The position numbers and the translations under genes were made by a program. Of a stretch of 64,000 bases of DNA, positions 47,443-56,736 are shown piece after piece (the first letter of the stretch is position 1; every line of letters begins with the position of its first letter). This DNA is from Novosphingobium sp. FKTRR1 (GTDB taxonomy: Bacteria; Pseudomonadota; Alphaproteobacteria; Sphingomonadales; Sphingomonadaceae): positions 1 to 64,000 of the forward strand of contig NZ_JAIZDA010000007.1 in the NCBI RefSeq assembly GCF_020404405.1. The letters run 5' to 3'. The notes beneath the pieces were generated by a model. The model had not been told where the DNA came from and did no database searches. It saw only the letters and a list, made by a program, of their open reading frames with translations.

Positions 47443-48717
47443 CTATTGCGCCTGCCGCAGCACCCGACGCGAGGGCATTGCCAGGCTCAGGAACAGGCCG
47501 ACCGCGATGGCGACGCCTGCAATCATCAGGCCGGGTATCTCGGCCAGTCCGGTGCTTTGTTGCAGCGCGTGGGCGAGGTAGGGTGTCGCTCCGCCGAACA
47601 CTGCTGTGGCGGTGGTGGCGCCGAGCGCCAGCCCGCTGAGGCGCGACAGGGTGGAGAACTGCTCTGCCGTGGCAATGGCACCCACCGCGCTGACGCCGCC
47701 TGCCAGCGCCGCGAGCATCGCGATGGCGGCAAGCGCCGGTCCGGTTGCGCCACCGGCGATCAAGTTGAACATGGCAATCGGCAAAAACGAACAGGCGACG
47801 CACAGCGTCAACAAGACGGATTTGCGCCCGATCACATCGGATAGCAGGCCGACCGCCGGGGTTATGGTGATCACCACCAGCGCGGCCATGGTCGAGAGTT
47901 CCAGCGCCAGCGCCTGATCATGCCATCCGGTCGATGCCATGTACGATGGGACATACGTTATGCCGACGTAGTAGGAAATCGAACCGAGCGCCGAGATGGC
48001 AAAGCCGATCGCGATCCCCTTGCGCTCGTGCCGCAAGGCGTAGCCAAGCGGGGAACCGCTCTGCGAGGGAGAAGGGAGGTGAAACGCTGGTGTTTCGGGG
48101 ACAAGGCGGCGGGCCAACCAGATCGTGCCTGCCAGCGCGGCGCCGAACACAAAGGGCAGGCGCCAGCCCCAGCCATCAAGACTCGCCGCATCGAGGTTGC
48201 GCGTCAGCAGGGCGCAAAGGCCGACCGCCAGAAGTCCGCCGATCTCGCTTGCGGCTGCGGCCAAGGAGGTTACCAGACCGCGCCGGTGAGGTGGCGCGCT
48301 TTCGTAAAGATACGCGACGACGGCGGTGTACTCCCCGCCGACGCTGAACCCCATGAGGCAACGCAACAGGATGAACGCCCATCCCGCAAACGCGCCGATT
48401 TGCTGATAGGATGGCAATGCCGCCATTACCGCCATCGCGAATGTCATGGCCGCCATCGACAGCAACAGCGTCGGTTTGCGGCCGTGGCGATCTCCGAACA
48501 ATCCGAACAGGATCGCGCCAAGCGGGCGCATCAGATAGGCTATGGCAAAGCCCGCGAGCGTGCTGCCCAGAGCCTGTGCGTTGTCGCCGAAGAACACCCG
48601 CGACAGGGTCGGCGCGAAATACAGGCACAGCGTGAAATCATACCATTCGACAACCGTCGATGCACCAACCGCCGCCAGCGCAATGACCCGCGCCTTGCCG
48701 GAAAGTGGCGGGCTCAT
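47443..48717 (-). CDS. MFS transporter, metabolite:H+ symporter (MHS) type
   Basis: 424 residues, about 12 helices. The MHS features are VEWYDFTLCLYFAPTLSRVF in helix 1, FGLFGDRHGRKPTLL as the loop 2-3 motif, and FSVGGEYTAVVAYLYESAP. Relatives import carboxylates, shikimate or betaines. The ATG at 48717 (MSPPLSGKARVIAL) is chosen; the frame extends upstream without conservation. It lies 85 bases after the tRNA gene, on the other strand. Confidence 0.9.
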   Translation of the reverse strand: MSPPLSGKARVIALAAVGASTVVEWYDFTLCLYFAPTLSRVFFGDNAQALGSTLAGFAIAYLMRPLGAILFGLFGDRHGRKPTLLLSMAAMTFAMAVMAALPSYQQIGAFAGWAFILLRCLMGFSVGGEYTAVVAYLYESAPPHRRGLVTSLAAAASEIGGLLAVGLCALLTRNLDAASLDGWGWRLPFVFGAALAGTIWLARRLVPETPAFHLPSPSQSGSPLGYALRHERKGIAIGFAISALGSISYYVGITYVPSYMASTGWHDQALALELSTMAALVVITITPAVGLLSDVIGRKSVLLTLCVACSFLPIAMFNLIAGGATGPALAAIAMLAALAGGVSAVGAIATAEQFSTLSRLSGLALGATTATAVFGGATPYLAHALQQSTGLAEIPGLMIAGVAIAVGLFLSLAMPSRRVLRQAQ

Positions 48718-48963
48718 GCCTTGCTCCCACAAGCCAAAGCAGGCGTTTGCCCCAACGGACTTGCTTGGCCAATCGACGGGAAATCCTGCACGCGGCGCTG
48801 AAACGGCATTGGAAGCAATTCCTTGCACCGCATAGTTGCTTGTTGAATTGCCATCTCCTTCCCGACGAGGTGCGGCAAGTCAACCGGTGTTCGCGGGCAT
48901 TCGACTTTGCCGTGGGCACCTGGATTGGCATGCTTCGGTGAGCGACTTCGACATTCGCGCGGG

Positions 48964-49869
48964 TCATCCGGCGTTTGGTAACCAGTCGCGCAAGTATCCG
49001 TTGACCGCTTCGGGTGCTTCCTGCTGCACCCAGTGAGAGACATTGGGCAACCGCCGCACGGTCAGGTCGGCGACGAAGCGATCGGTGCCTTCCAGCGCCT
49101 CTATCCCCAGCGCGGTGTCCTTTTCACCCCAGATCTGCAACGTGGGCACATCGACTTTGCCGTTGCCGGCGTCAAGGTCGGCGCGGTAGCGGAACGCCGC
49201 GCGATACCAGTTGAGCATCGCAGTCAACGCCCCCGGAACTTGCGCAGCGCGCGCATAGACGTCGAGCACGGAATCGGGGAATCGCGATTTGTCGATCGCC
49301 ATGTCGCGAAACGCGCCTCGAATGCCCCGCGCATCAGCCTGCAACAAGGTCCATTCGGGCAGTCGGGGGATCTGGAAGAACGCCATGTACCAACTGCGCC
49401 GCCGTTGCGGCCAGTGGCGCAGCGCTTCGGCCATGCAGGCCGGGTGGGGCAGGTTCATCACCACCAGTCGCTCGATCGGGCGGAGCTTGCGGATGGCAAA
49501 GAACCACGCCAGTACGCCGCCCCAATCGTGCGCGATCAGCGTCACCTGCTTGGCACCGCTGGCGTCGATCAGTCCGGCCACATCCTCCAGCAGATGGGGC
49601 AGGCGATAGGCCTCGACCCCCGGCGGGCGTGACGAATTGCCATAGCCGCGCAAGTTGGGAGCCCACACGCGATAGCCCAACTCTGCCAGCAGTGGGATCT
49701 GATGCCGCCACGAATAATGCAACTCGGGAAAGCCGTGCAGGAACAGCGCAAGGTGATCGCCGGCGCCGGCCTCGGCAACTTCGAAGTACAGACCGTTTGC
49801 GGCGACCGTGCGGATGGTGATGCCGCTGTCTGGGCCGCTATCGGGATCGGGACTCCAGCTTTGTGACAC
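48964..49869 (-). CDS. Epoxide-hydrolase-like alpha/beta hydrolase
   Basis: 301 residues. Oxyanion motif HGFPE (45-49), nucleophile Asp115 in AHDWGG, and the general base histidine in NVSHWVQQEAPEAVN. An aspartate nucleophile with HGFPE indicates an epoxide hydrolase or haloalkane/fluoroacetate dehalogenase; the tyrosine-rich cap (SWYMAFFQIPRLPEW) favours epoxide hydrolase. Substrate unknown. It is divergent from the SDR gene with 250 bases between the starts. Confidence 0.87.
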   Translation of the reverse strand: MSQSWSPDPDSGPDSGITIRTVAANGLYFEVAEAGAGDHLALFLHGFPELHYSWRHQIPLLAELGYRVWAPNLRGYGNSSRPPGVEAYRLPHLLEDVAGLIDASGAKQVTLIAHDWGGVLAWFFAIRKLRPIERLVVMNLPHPACMAEALRHWPQRRRSWYMAFFQIPRLPEWTLLQADARGIRGAFRDMAIDKSRFPDSVLDVYARAAQVPGALTAMLNWYRAAFRYRADLDAGNGKVDVPTLQIWGEKDTALGIEALEGTDRFVADLTVRRLPNVSHWVQQEAPEAVNGYLRDWLPNAG

Positions 49870-50119
49870 CAGCGTTTCCCCTCAAGTCCGTGTTTTTTCT
49901 TGCCGCCCGGTATTGCCCATTGCCGCCTCGCACTCAAGCTCGGTCGCGGGGGGAAGCGCAATTTCGGCCTGATCGATCGGTGCGGGACAGGGCCCAACCG
50001 CTTGCAACGTTGACAGCGGCGGCAACCGGACGGCACACTTTGACAAACAGATCGTTCGGTCAACGGGCGAAGGTCGCGGCTTTCAAGCACAAAGGGCCAC
50101 GCACCAAGGGGAGAGAGGC

Positions 50120-50863
50120 ATGGGTAGCGACACGGATTTCACCGGCAAACGGGTGCTGGTCGTTGGCGGATCGAGTGGGATCGGCAACGGCATCGCCCAC
50201 GCCTTTCTCGAACGCGGGGCACTCGTTCATGTCTGGGGCACGCGGGACAGTGCAGCGGACTATGATCCAGCCGATGGTTCGGACCTGAACGGGCTTGGCT
50301 ATACCCAAGTCGATGTCGGTAACCCCGAAGCCATTGCCGCCGCGCCCGATCCGTTTGCGGACGGTGCACTCGATGTGCTGGTGCTCAGCCAGGGTGCGGT
50401 TGTCTACCGCCGCGGCGAATTCGAGCGCGATGGCTGGGACAAGGTCATGGCGGTCAACCTCGACAGCGTAATGGATTGCGCGCGCAAGTTCCGCGCGGCA
50501 CTGGCGGCAACCCAGGGCTCGATCATCGTGGTCAGTTCGATCTCGGGGTTGAAGGCCAATATCGGCAACCCCGCCTATGCCGCATCGAAGGCTGGAGCGA
50601 TCAGCCTGACCAAGACCTTGGGGCAGGCTTTTGCCGCCGATGGCATCCGGGTTAACGGGTTGGCGCCGGGGCTGGTCGACACCAAGCTTACCAAGGTGAC
50701 CACCCAGCACCCCGACAGGCTGGCGGGTGCGATTGCGGCAATCCCGCAGCGGCGGATGGGCACCCCCGCCGATATGGCGGGCGCGGCGATCTTCCTCGCC
50801 TCGCCGCTGGCATCTTATGTCACCGGCCATACGCTAGTGGTCGATGGCGGGCTGTCGCTTTAG
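50120..50863 (+). CDS. Short-chain dehydrogenase/reductase
   Basis: 247 residues of classical SDR type. Cofactor motif GGSSGIG (16-22), Ser140, and the Tyr153-x3-Lys157 pair in AYAASKAGA; C-terminal DGGLSL. The residues near the first glycine loop do not settle NAD versus NADP use. GGGGAGAGAG precedes the ATG. It is 35 bases upstream of a zinc alcohol dehydrogenase on the same strand, so they likely form a two-gene oxidoreductase unit. Confidence 0.9.
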   Translation: MGSDTDFTGKRVLVVGGSSGIGNGIAHAFLERGALVHVWGTRDSAADYDPADGSDLNGLGYTQVDVGNPEAIAAAPDPFADGALDVLVLSQGAVVYRRGEFERDGWDKVMAVNLDSVMDCARKFRAALAATQGSIIVVSSISGLKANIGNPAYAASKAGAISLTKTLGQAFAADGIRVNGLAPGLVDTKLTKVTTQHPDRLAGAIAAIPQRRMGTPADMAGAAIFLASPLASYVTGHTLVVDGGLSL

Positions 50864-50898
50864 GTTGGCGGTGATCGCGTGGCTGAGGTGGGAGAGGA

Positions 50899-51942
50899 AT
50901 GATGAAGGCACTTTGCTATCACGGTGCGCACGATATCCGGCATGACAGCATGGCCGATCCCGCCTTGTTGAACGATGGCGATGCGATCATCCGCATGACC
51001 GCTTGTTCGATCTGCGGATCAGACCTGCACATCTATCATGGCCACGGCTTTTCCGAGGACATCGGCTTTTGCGTCGGGCATGAGGCGGTAGGCGAGGTGG
51101 TCGAGGTCGGGCGCGCGGTGAAGCGGCACAAAGTCGGCGACATCGTGATGGTCCCGGCAGCGGTCGGTTGCGGCGCGTGTCGGTCGTGCCTTGGCGGCAA
51201 TGTCATCGCTTGCGAGAACAATGCTGCGGCCTGCTACGGTCTGTCCGCCGGGTTGCAAGGCGTTCAGGCAGAAGCGTTCCGGGTGCCTGCTGCCGATGCC
51301 AACGCGGTCAGGATTCCCGATGGCGTGACGCAGGATCAGGCGCTGATGCTGACCGACGCCATGGCCACGGCGTGGTTCGGCGCTCGCAATGCCGACATTC
51401 GCCCCGGTTCTTCGGTTGCAGTGATCGGGTTGGGCCCGATCGGGCTGATGGCGGTTGAAAGCGCCTTCGTGATGGGCGCGCACGTGGTCTATGCAATCGA
51501 TCCCGTGCCCGAGCGGCGGGCGCTGGCTGAGGAGGTTGGCGCGATCGCACTGGCGCCGGTCAATGCCATCGAGATCGTGCGCGAGGCCACGCACGGTCGC
51601 AAACTGGACTGCGTGGTCGAGGCCGTCGGGGCCGATGCCACGGTCGATCTGGCCTTGCGGCTGGTAACCCGGCGCGGCACCGTCTCGGTGATCGGAGTGC
51701 AGCAGTCGCGCCGGTTCGCTTTCCCGCTGGAACGCGCCTTTGCCGCCGGACTGACCTTCCGTATCGGCACATGTTCGGTGCCCGAGGAATTGCCCGCGCT
51801 GTTTCCGCTGGTGCGTTCCGGCCGCTTGCGCCCCGAACGCTACATCAGCCACCGGATGCCCTTGTCGCAAGGGGCCGAAGCCTATCGCCGGTTCGATGCG
51901 CGCGAGGCAGGAGCCCTGAAGATGGTGCTTCATCCCGATTGA
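50899..51942 (+). CDS. Zinc-dependent alcohol dehydrogenase family protein
   Basis: 347 residues of the medium-chain family. Catalytic zinc region SICGSDLH with Cys39 and GHE (60-62); structural zinc cysteines 91, 94, 97 and 105 in CGACRSCLGGNVIAC; NAD-binding GLGPIGLMAVES. Closest in style to threonine/sorbitol dehydrogenase-like members. AGAGGA precedes the tandem ATGs at 50899. Probably cotranscribed with the SDR gene. Confidence 0.92.
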   Translation: MMKALCYHGAHDIRHDSMADPALLNDGDAIIRMTACSICGSDLHIYHGHGFSEDIGFCVGHEAVGEVVEVGRAVKRHKVGDIVMVPAAVGCGACRSCLGGNVIACENNAAACYGLSAGLQGVQAEAFRVPAADANAVRIPDGVTQDQALMLTDAMATAWFGARNADIRPGSSVAVIGLGPIGLMAVESAFVMGAHVVYAIDPVPERRALAEEVGAIALAPVNAIEIVREATHGRKLDCVVEAVGADATVDLALRLVTRRGTVSVIGVQQSRRFAFPLERAFAAGLTFRIGTCSVPEELPALFPLVRSGRLRPERYISHRMPLSQGAEAYRRFDAREAGALKMVLHPD

Positions 51943-52066
51943 CCGTCGGTTATCGAGGCAATGCCTTGCAGCGTCGGCTCTTCCTGCGTGGTGCAGTGCA
52001 GCAGGTGTTGCCCGATAACCGCACTCGTGGATTTCTAAACCCGCCTCAACAAATTCTGTATTCAAC

Positions 52067-52087
52067 TCTACCAACTCGGTAGATAAT
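52067..52087 (+). promoter_or_regulatory. Inverted-repeat operator overlapping a -10 box
   Basis: TCTACC (52067-52072), five bases, then GGTAGA (52078-52083): a perfect inverted repeat. It runs into GATAAT (52082-52087), a plausible -10 box for the TonB-dependent receptor gene that starts 65 bases further on. The position suits repression by a dimeric regulator, but none is encoded next to it. Confidence 0.5.
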
Positions 52088-52151
52088 AGAGCCCCCAAGC
52101 AGGAGCCCGATCGCAAGAGTCTGGCTCTGTTGGCAAATCGGGGAATATGAC

Positions 52152-54392
52152 ATGAGGTTTGGATTTCTTGGCGGTTGTGCATTGGTCGCAATCGCAGCTT
52201 CCGCACCGCAGATCGCTTATGCCCAGCAGACATCTGCTGCGCCTGCGTCAGAAGCGGCCGCTTCGGGCGTGGACGATATCGTGGTCACCGCGCAGCGCCG
52301 GGTCGATACGGTCCAGAACACCGCGATCGCGCTGACCGCCATCACCGGCGACGAGCTGGCGCGGCGTGGTCTGACCAACGTCAACCAGTTGCAGGACTCG
52401 GTGCCCAGCCTTGAAGTCGTTCCGGCTTTCGGTGGCGGCCAGCCCCAGTTCCGTCTGCGCGGCGTCGGCTTTGACGACTATGCGACCAACAATGCCTCGA
52501 CCGTCGGTGTTTACGTCGACGACGTGGCCTATCCGGTGCCGGTGACGACGCAGTCCGCGTTGTTCGACATCGAGCGCGTCGAAGTGCTGCGCGGCCCGCA
52601 GGGCACGCTTTACGGGCGCAACACCACCGGCGGCGCCATCAACTTCATCTCGCGCAAGCCGACGGCGCAGCTTTCGGCCGGGGTCAACCTTGAATACGGT
52701 CGTTATGATCAGTTCAAGGGTGAGGCCTTCGTCTCGGGGCCGCTCAGCGATACGCTGCGCTTCCGCGTGGCCGCGATCACCGAGCAGGGCGGCGGGTTCC
52801 AGACCAACCGTACCACCGGGCAGAGCCTCGGTGATGCCAACCGCGTTTCGGCCAAGGGCACGCTGGAATGGAAGCCGTCGGCAACCGCCACGATTTCGCT
52901 CAATGTTCATGGCGGTTATGACAAGTCGCAGCTTACCGGGCTGTATTTGTTCAAGGACTTCACCACGCACGGCTATGGCCTGGGCACGCCCGGCCTGATC
53001 CCGGCCGATACCGACACCACCAAGACCGGCTGGGGTTTCTCGCCGACCTTTGCCGCGCTGGCAGGCGTTTCGAGCAGCGCCCGGCCTTCGCGCAACAACG
53101 TTGGGCAGGGCGGCAGCCTGAACGCTGCGATCGATCTGACCGACAACGTGCGGCTGACCAGCATTTCGGCGTATGACTATTATCGCCGCCGCGAGCTGCA
53201 ATCGTGGGATGCGTCGAACGCCAACGAATCCGAGCTGTTCTGGAAGAGCGACGTTTACGTGTTCTCTCAGGAAGTGCGGTTGTCCTCGACCCAGAAGAGC
53301 GCGCTCAACTGGGTTGCCGGGGCCTATTACTCCAATCAGGTCCAGCATGAGGGCTTCCTCTCGGACTTCACCAACAGTCTGGGCTTCATCGTCGATACGC
53401 ATTATCGCCAGAAGGTGCAGTCGATCAGCGGGTTCGGTCAGGTCAGCTATGACGTGACGCCCAAGCTGACGCTGGTTGGCGGCCTGCGTTATGAACACGA
53501 AACGCGCAAGCTGCGCGATTTCGGCACCTCGATCGGGCCGGTCACCACGTTTACCAACGGTAATCGCGACACCGGACTGGACGAGGTTTCGGGCAAGGCC
53601 GGGCTCGAATTCCGCCCGCAGAAGGGCCTGCTGCTCTACGCCAACGTCAGCCGCGGCGTGAAGTCTGGCGGTTTTACCGTCTATAACTCGCCCAATTCGA
53701 ACCAGATCGACCCGTTCAAGCCCGAAGTGCTCTATGCCTATGAAGTTGGCGTCAAGGCCGATATCGGGCCCAAGCTGCGCATCGATGCCTCGGCGTTCTA
53801 CTACGACTATCGCGACCAACAGGTGCTGGGCACAGTGCTGTCGCAGCAGAGCGGGTTGATCGGACGTATCACCAATGCGCCCAAGTCCAAGATCTGGGGT
53901 GGCGAAGTCGAAGTGGTGCTGGCCCCGGTGCAGGGGCTGAAGATCACCCAGTCGGTCGGCTACAAGTACGGTGAATACTCGAAGTACGAGGCGATCGACC
54001 CGACCTCGCTGGCAGGCTCGATCGGCAACTTCACCGCCACCACGATCGATCAGGCAGGCAAGGCGCTGCCGATCGCGCGGTGGAGCTATCAGGGCAGCGT
54101 CGCCTATACGGTGCCGCTGGGTGGCTATGCGCTTGAAGCAGCGGGCGATTATGCCTTCCGTGACAAGCTGCCGTCGTTCCTTGGTGCGACCTATGACCTC
54201 GACAAGCGCTGGATCGCCAATGCCACGCTGACCCTGCGCCCCGAACAGGGCAACTGGTCGATCGGGCTTTACGGGCGCAACATCTTCAACGAGAAGTACG
54301 ATCTGGTGCGCAACTACTTCCTGCCGAACGCCAAGGTCGCCCAGCCCGGGCGCCCGGCAACGTACGGCGTGCAGTTGGGCTATCACTTCTGA
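52152..54392 (+). CDS. TonB-dependent outer-membrane receptor
   Basis: 746 residues. A signal peptide ending IAYAQQ, a TonB box region DDIVVTAQRR (about 38-47), a plug domain (DSVPSLEVVP, VEVLRGPQGTLYGRNTTGG, INFISRKP) and a 22-strand-type barrel ending in the terminal phenylalanine of GVQLGYHF. The plug and barrel resemble the Pesticin/FyuA-like and sphingomonad catabolic receptors rather than classic siderophore receptors, but substrate cannot be read from sequence. It heads the peptide-uptake-like cluster; a 23-base gap leads to the next gene. Confidence 0.94.
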   Translation: MRFGFLGGCALVAIAASAPQIAYAQQTSAAPASEAAASGVDDIVVTAQRRVDTVQNTAIALTAITGDELARRGLTNVNQLQDSVPSLEVVPAFGGGQPQFRLRGVGFDDYATNNASTVGVYVDDVAYPVPVTTQSALFDIERVEVLRGPQGTLYGRNTTGGAINFISRKPTAQLSAGVNLEYGRYDQFKGEAFVSGPLSDTLRFRVAAITEQGGGFQTNRTTGQSLGDANRVSAKGTLEWKPSATATISLNVHGGYDKSQLTGLYLFKDFTTHGYGLGTPGLIPADTDTTKTGWGFSPTFAALAGVSSSARPSRNNVGQGGSLNAAIDLTDNVRLTSISAYDYYRRRELQSWDASNANESELFWKSDVYVFSQEVRLSSTQKSALNWVAGAYYSNQVQHEGFLSDFTNSLGFIVDTHYRQKVQSISGFGQVSYDVTPKLTLVGGLRYEHETRKLRDFGTSIGPVTTFTNGNRDTGLDEVSGKAGLEFRPQKGLLLYANVSRGVKSGGFTVYNSPNSNQIDPFKPEVLYAYEVGVKADIGPKLRIDASAFYYDYRDQQVLGTVLSQQSGLIGRITNAPKSKIWGGEVEVVLAPVQGLKITQSVGYKYGEYSKYEAIDPTSLAGSIGNFTATTIDQAGKALPIARWSYQGSVAYTVPLGGYALEAAGDYAFRDKLPSFLGATYDLDKRWIANATLTLRPEQGNWSIGLYGRNIFNEKYDLVRNYFLPNAKVAQPGRPATYGVQLGYHF

Positions 54393-54415
54393 CCTGACGG
54401 AAAAGGATCGGGACA

Positions 54416-55396
54416 TTGCGTAAGTTTGCCTGGGCCGGGGGCCTGATCGCCGCACCGTTGGTGCTGGCCCTAGGAGCGTGGCTGACGTTGCGCGCACCCG
54501 ATCTTTCAGCCGAAACGCTGAAGGCCAAGTATGGACGCACCAGCTCGCAATACGTCGATCTCGGCGGCGGGCTGGTGGTTCACACGCTGCAGACCGGAAA
54601 CCCTGCGGGGCGCCCGGTCCTGCTGCTCCACGGATTTGGCGACAATGCCTTTTCATGGGACGGCTGGGCCGATGCGCTTGGCGGCAAGGGTCAGGATGCG
54701 AAGGGACAGGACGGTGCCTATCGCGTGATTGCGGTCGATCTGCCGGGTCACGGGCTCACCGCGGCGCCTGCGGGGTTCGTCGCCTCGCCCGACAGCTTTG
54801 TCGATGTTGTCGAGCGGTTGGCGACCAAACTTGATCTTGGCAGCGTGGCCGTCGCGGGCAATTCGATGGGTGGTGCGATCGCCTGGAACTGGGCGGCGCA
54901 ACACCCGCAGCGGATCGGTGCGCTGATCCTTGTCGATGCGGCTGGCTGGCCGAGCGAGCAGTTGCAGAAGCCGCCGCTGGCCTTCCGTCTGATGCAGTAC
55001 AAGCTGGGTCGCGATCTGCTTGCCTCGATCGACAACAAGCCGCTGATCCGCGAAGGCTTGAAGAAGGACGTTGTCGACCAGTCGGTGCTGACCGAAGCGT
55101 TCATCGACCGCTGGGCCGATCTGCAGCGTTTCCCCGGCCATCGTCCGATACTGATGTCGGCGCGGCCCGGATCGGTCGCGGCGAGCAAGGAGGCGCTTGA
55201 AGCGATCAAGGTGCCCACGCTGATCCTGTGGGGCGAGGACGACCAGTTGATCGCGGTCGGCGCCGCGCACAAGTTCCACGCCGCCATTCCCGGCTCGAAA
55301 CTGGTGATCTACCCCAAGGTTGGCCACCTGCCACAATGGGAAATACCGGCCAAGTCGGCGGCGGATGCATTGGCGTTTCTGGACGCGCATCGGTGA
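54416..55396 (+). CDS. Membrane-anchored alpha/beta hydrolase
   Basis: 326 residues. An N-terminal hydrophobic segment (about 4-25, LIAAPLVLALGAWLTL) acts as a signal anchor, placing the enzyme in the periplasm. Oxyanion HGFGD (72-76), nucleophile Ser150 in GNSMGG, aspartate in WGEDDQL and histidine in KVGHLPQW. It may be an esterase, lipase or amidase. The start is TTG at 54416 behind AAGGA. Its stop overlaps the next start (GTGA). Periplasmic location between receptor and ABC importer suggests processing of the imported compound. Confidence 0.88.
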   Translation: MRKFAWAGGLIAAPLVLALGAWLTLRAPDLSAETLKAKYGRTSSQYVDLGGGLVVHTLQTGNPAGRPVLLLHGFGDNAFSWDGWADALGGKGQDAKGQDGAYRVIAVDLPGHGLTAAPAGFVASPDSFVDVVERLATKLDLGSVAVAGNSMGGAIAWNWAAQHPQRIGALILVDAAGWPSEQLQKPPLAFRLMQYKLGRDLLASIDNKPLIREGLKKDVVDQSVLTEAFIDRWADLQRFPGHRPILMSARPGSVAASKEALEAIKVPTLILWGEDDQLIAVGAAHKFHAAIPGSKLVIYPKVGHLPQWEIPAKSAADALAFLDAHR

Positions 55397-56736
55397 GCAC
55401 CGATTTCCTCGGCAATGACGTTTCGACCGATGATCCGGCGGCATTGGCGGCCATCGACGACTTTGTCGGCGGGTTGATCTCGTATCAGACCCGCATCGCC
55501 AACATCCTTTCGGCCGCGCATCCCGGCGCTCCGGCACTGGTGCAGGTCTATGTCGGCGTGTTGCATCTGCTGGCCGAAACCACCGGGGCCGAAGCCACTG
55601 CTCTGCCCTATCTCCACACGGCGCAGGCTGCATCGGCAAGCGCGAACGCGCGCGAATTGCGCTGGATCGAGGTGCTGCGCGACTGGATCGCGGGTGACAT
55701 CGACGCCACCATTGCCGCGCTCGAAGCCATCTTGGCCGATCATCCGACCGACCTTGGCGCGCTGAAGCTGCTGCAATACCACCTGTTCAACCGGGGCGAA
55801 TTTGCCGCGATGCTGCGCCCGGCCCTGGCCGTTCAAGAGCGCGCTGGCGATCTGCCCTACCTCGGCGGGATGCTGGCCTTTGCTTACGAGCAACTGCACT
55901 TGCTGGATGAGGCGCAGGCCGCCGCACAGAGCGGCCTTGCCATCGTGCCCGACGATCCCTGGGCGCAGCACGCGCTGGCCCATGTCTGGCTGACGCGGGG
56001 CAGCATCGATACCGGGCTGTCAGCGCTTGAGGCGTGGGCGCCGGGTTGGGTCGGGCTCAACAGTTTCATGGTCACGCACTTGTGGTGGCACCTTGCGCTG
56101 TTCTATCTCAGCAAGGGGCGCAATGCCGCTGCGCTCGGGCTCTATGACGATCACGTCTGGGCGCACGACCGCAGCTATTCGCAGGATCAGGTGGGGGCGG
56201 TCTCGCTGCTTGCCCGGCTTGAGGCGGCTGGCATCGATGTTGGCTCGCGCTGGAGCGATCTGGCCGCTCATCTGGCCGCACGCAGCGCCGATACTCTGCT
56301 GCCGTTCCTGTCGGTGCAATACCTCTATGGCCTTGCCCGCGCCGGACGGGGCGAGGCAGATGCACTGCTCGAAGCCATCGCGCAGCGGGCGGAGCAGGAT
56401 GCGCCCGGCGGCGTGTGGCGTCTGGCCGCGCTGCCCTTGTCGCAAGGGCTGTTGCACCATGCGCGCGGAGCGTTCGCCGCCGCCGTGCCGTTGCTGTCGG
56501 AAGCGGTCCCGCGGCTTGCCCATCTGGGCGGCAGTCACGCCCAGCGCGACTTGTTCGACGTGCTGCGCGTCGATGCGCTGGTACGCAGCGGCGATTGGGC
56601 TGCGGCGCAACAGGCGCTGGAAGTGCGGCGCGCATCCGATCCCGATGGGGTGCCGATCAACACCGCTCTGGCGCAAGTCTATGATGCGCTGGACCTGCCG
56701 GTTCAGGCAGCAGTGGCGCGCGCCCGGCTGGCATGA
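55393..56736 (+). CDS. TTC38-like tetratricopeptide repeat protein
   Basis: 447 residues made of helical repeats without a signal peptide. Resembles the TTC38 family: HPTDLGALKLLQYHLFNRGE, LPYLGGMLAFAYEQLHLLDEA, DDPWAQHALAHVWLTRG, FMVTHLWWHLALFYL. The conserved HxxWHLALF-type segment (about 220-236) is characteristic. The role in bacteria is unknown; these proteins are presumed scaffolds or enzymes. The start is GTG at 55393, overlapping the hydrolase stop, and its own stop overlaps the next ATG (ATGA), so it is translated with the transporter genes. Confidence 0.8.
   Translation: MSTDFLGNDVSTDDPAALAAIDDFVGGLISYQTRIANILSAAHPGAPALVQVYVGVLHLLAETTGAEATALPYLHTAQAASASANARELRWIEVLRDWIAGDIDATIAALEAILADHPTDLGALKLLQYHLFNRGEFAAMLRPALAVQERAGDLPYLGGMLAFAYEQLHLLDEAQAAAQSGLAIVPDDPWAQHALAHVWLTRGSIDTGLSALEAWAPGWVGLNSFMVTHLWWHLALFYLSKGRNAAALGLYDDHVWAHDRSYSQDQVGAVSLLARLEAAGIDVGSRWSDLAAHLAARSADTLLPFLSVQYLYGLARAGRGEADALLEAIAQRAEQDAPGGVWRLAALPLSQGLLHHARGAFAAAVPLLSEAVPRLAHLGGSHAQRDLFDVLRVDALVRSGDWAAAQQALEVRRASDPDGVPINTALAQVYDALDLPVQAAVARARLA

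Noticed and set aside
47268..48717. tRNA-Ser as an integration site for a genomic island carrying the MFS gene
   Set aside because: No integrase is present and no direct repeat of the tRNA 3' end was seen downstream.
49870..50119. TGAC...GTCA near 50041-50061 as an operator between the hydrolase and SDR genes
   Set aside because: Only the outer four bases are symmetric; the inner bases do not pair, so it may be chance.
52152..54392. Siderophore uptake locus
   Set aside because: The transporter is of the peptide/nickel family with a family 5 binding protein rather than an FepBCD-type importer, and no siderophore genes or Fur-like box were recognised.
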